From an uncultured bacterium (GTDB lineage Bacteria > Armatimonadota > UBA5829 > DSUL01): a stretch of DNA of 6,545 bases. How positions within the stretch are numbered: the stretch's first letter is position 1; each line of letters begins with the position of its first letter. The DNA is taken from the NCBI GenBank assembly GCA_937967775.1, contig CALCJH010000402.1, forward strand, positions 1 to 6,545, given 5' to 3'. The notes beneath the pieces were generated by a model. The model was not told the DNA's origin, made no database searches, and was given only the letters and a program-made list of their open reading frames with translations. Both the position numbers and the translations under genes were made by a program. Positions 6,174 to 6,545 of this stretch are shown piece by piece.

Positions 6174-6545
6174 GGCCATCTCCCTCCCCGGCGCGCCGTC
6201 TACACTCCTCGAAGATGCGCCGGACCTCCGCTTTGCCCTCCGGGGTCTCCGGCAGGATCGCAAGTTTGCCCTTTGTTATCATGGCCATTCCGGCGGGCAC
6301 ATCCTGGAACAGCCGGCCTGTCTTCAGCTTCAGAGCCGCCACCAGAGCCAGCTCATGCAGACGGCCGCCCCGTTCCACTCCCTGCAAAAATGTATCGTGG
6401 AACGCCTGGATGGCGGGTTCCGGACAACGCACGCCACGACGCGTCGCGATCTGGCGGAGGGAGTCCATCACGCGCGGAAGGTCCACCAGGCGGGGGCAGC
6501 GGGTGACACACGTATTACAGCCGACACACAGCCAGATGGACCGGC
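6163..6545 (-). CDS. hdrC: Heterodisulfide reductase subunit C (HdrC), 3' part, start outside the window
   Basis: HdrC is the small iron-sulfur subunit that carries electrons from the HdrA flavin to the catalytic clusters of HdrB. The reading frame is open from the right edge to a TAA at 6163-6165, giving 126 visible residues. A frame that starts at the GTG at 6486 is only the tail of this gene. Just inside the edge it reads CVGCNTCVTRCPR, a complete C-x2-C-x2-C-x3-CP [4Fe-4S] motif. It is followed by the usual HdrC-type stretch (V-M-D-S-L-R-Q-I-A) and a helical, charged C-terminus with K-L-K-T-G-R-L-F. HdrC normally has two such motifs. The order and the downstream tail match the second, so the first and the N-terminus should lie upstream of the window. 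The stop overlaps the hdrB start by 11 bases, indicating coupled translation. The family call rests on the motif plus the hdrB-hdrA neighbours. Confidence 0.9.
   Translation of the reverse strand, partial: RSIWLCVGCNTCVTRCPRLVDLPRVMDSLRQIATRRGVRCPEPAIQAFHDTFLQGVERGGRLHELALVAALKLKTGRLFQDVPAGMAMITKGKLAILPETPEGKAEVRRIFEECRRRAGEGDGHAG
6183..6187 (-). promoter_or_regulatory. Ribosome binding site of hdrB
   Basis: A GGAGG core within a longer purine run (GGGGAGGGAG, 6180-6189) lies inside the end of hdrC. It is 9 bases from the ATG at 6173 and 3 bases from the ATG at 6179, so it favours the inner start. Its position within hdrC suggests that hdrB is translated by ribosomes finishing hdrC. Confidence 0.65.

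Noticed and set aside
6174..6263. Longer N-terminus of hdrB from a start at 6263
   Set aside because: It adds about 30 residues rich in Arg/Ser that do not resemble HdrB and would overlap hdrC by about 100 bases. A good ribosome site stands before 6173.
6163..6486. hdrC as a short 107-residue gene starting at the GTG at 6486
   Set aside because: The frame continues upstream to the window edge and includes an essential [4Fe-4S] motif (CVGCNTCVTRCP), so this is an internal codon.
1..6545. CRISPR array, insertion sequence, tRNA/rRNA or long repeats
   Set aside because: No direct repeat series, terminal inverted repeats, transposase motifs or RNA gene signatures were seen; almost every base is coding on the minus strand.

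Overview
The whole window is read from the minus strand and holds seven tightly packed genes, two of them cut by the window ends. In transcription order they are hdrC (3' part only), hdrB, hdrA, flxD (mvhD-like), flxC, flxB and flxA (5' part only). This is the gene set of the FlxABCD-HdrABC complex, an NAD(P)H dehydrogenase joined to a heterodisulfide-reductase module. It was described in Desulfovibrio vulgaris and is found in many strict anaerobes. The flx letters are assigned from gene order and family resemblance, not from an alignment.

Organism: the DNA is GC-rich (roughly 60% by eye). Several starts have purine-rich Shine-Dalgarno sequences, and the genes abut or overlap. The electron input looks like an FAD/NAD(P) flavoprotein, and no [NiFe]-hydrogenase (MvhAG) or F420 subunit is present. 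A GC-rich, strictly anaerobic bacterium fits best. The phylum cannot be read from this sequence, and an archaeon is not excluded.

Layout from right to left. At 6545-6163 is the end of hdrC with its second [4Fe-4S] motif. At 6173-5262 is hdrB with two cysteine-rich CCG domains. At 5208-3235 is hdrA, a full-length FAD protein with an N-terminal cysteine domain and four ferredoxin-type motifs. At 3218-2679 is flxD, the [2Fe-2S] adaptor. At 2682-1744 and 1769-675 are flxC and flxB, two iron-sulfur proteins with parallel architecture. At 700-1 is flxA, a ferredoxin-NAD(P) reductase-like flavoprotein that runs off the left edge. The only gaps are 53 bases (hdrB-hdrA) and 16 bases (hdrA-flxD). All other junctions overlap, which suggests one transcript with translational coupling. 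No promoter or terminator is visible, since both operon ends lie outside.

Proposed working, by analogy with MvhAGD-HdrABC: FlxA takes a hydride from NAD(P)H. Electrons pass through FlxB/FlxC and the FlxD [2Fe-2S] centre to the HdrA flavin. There they bifurcate, one branch going to ferredoxin and the other via HdrC to the HdrB catalytic clusters, where a disulfide is reduced. The reverse direction is also possible. The disulfide substrate is not revealed here. No other system was found: no mobile element, CRISPR, RNA gene or repeat.
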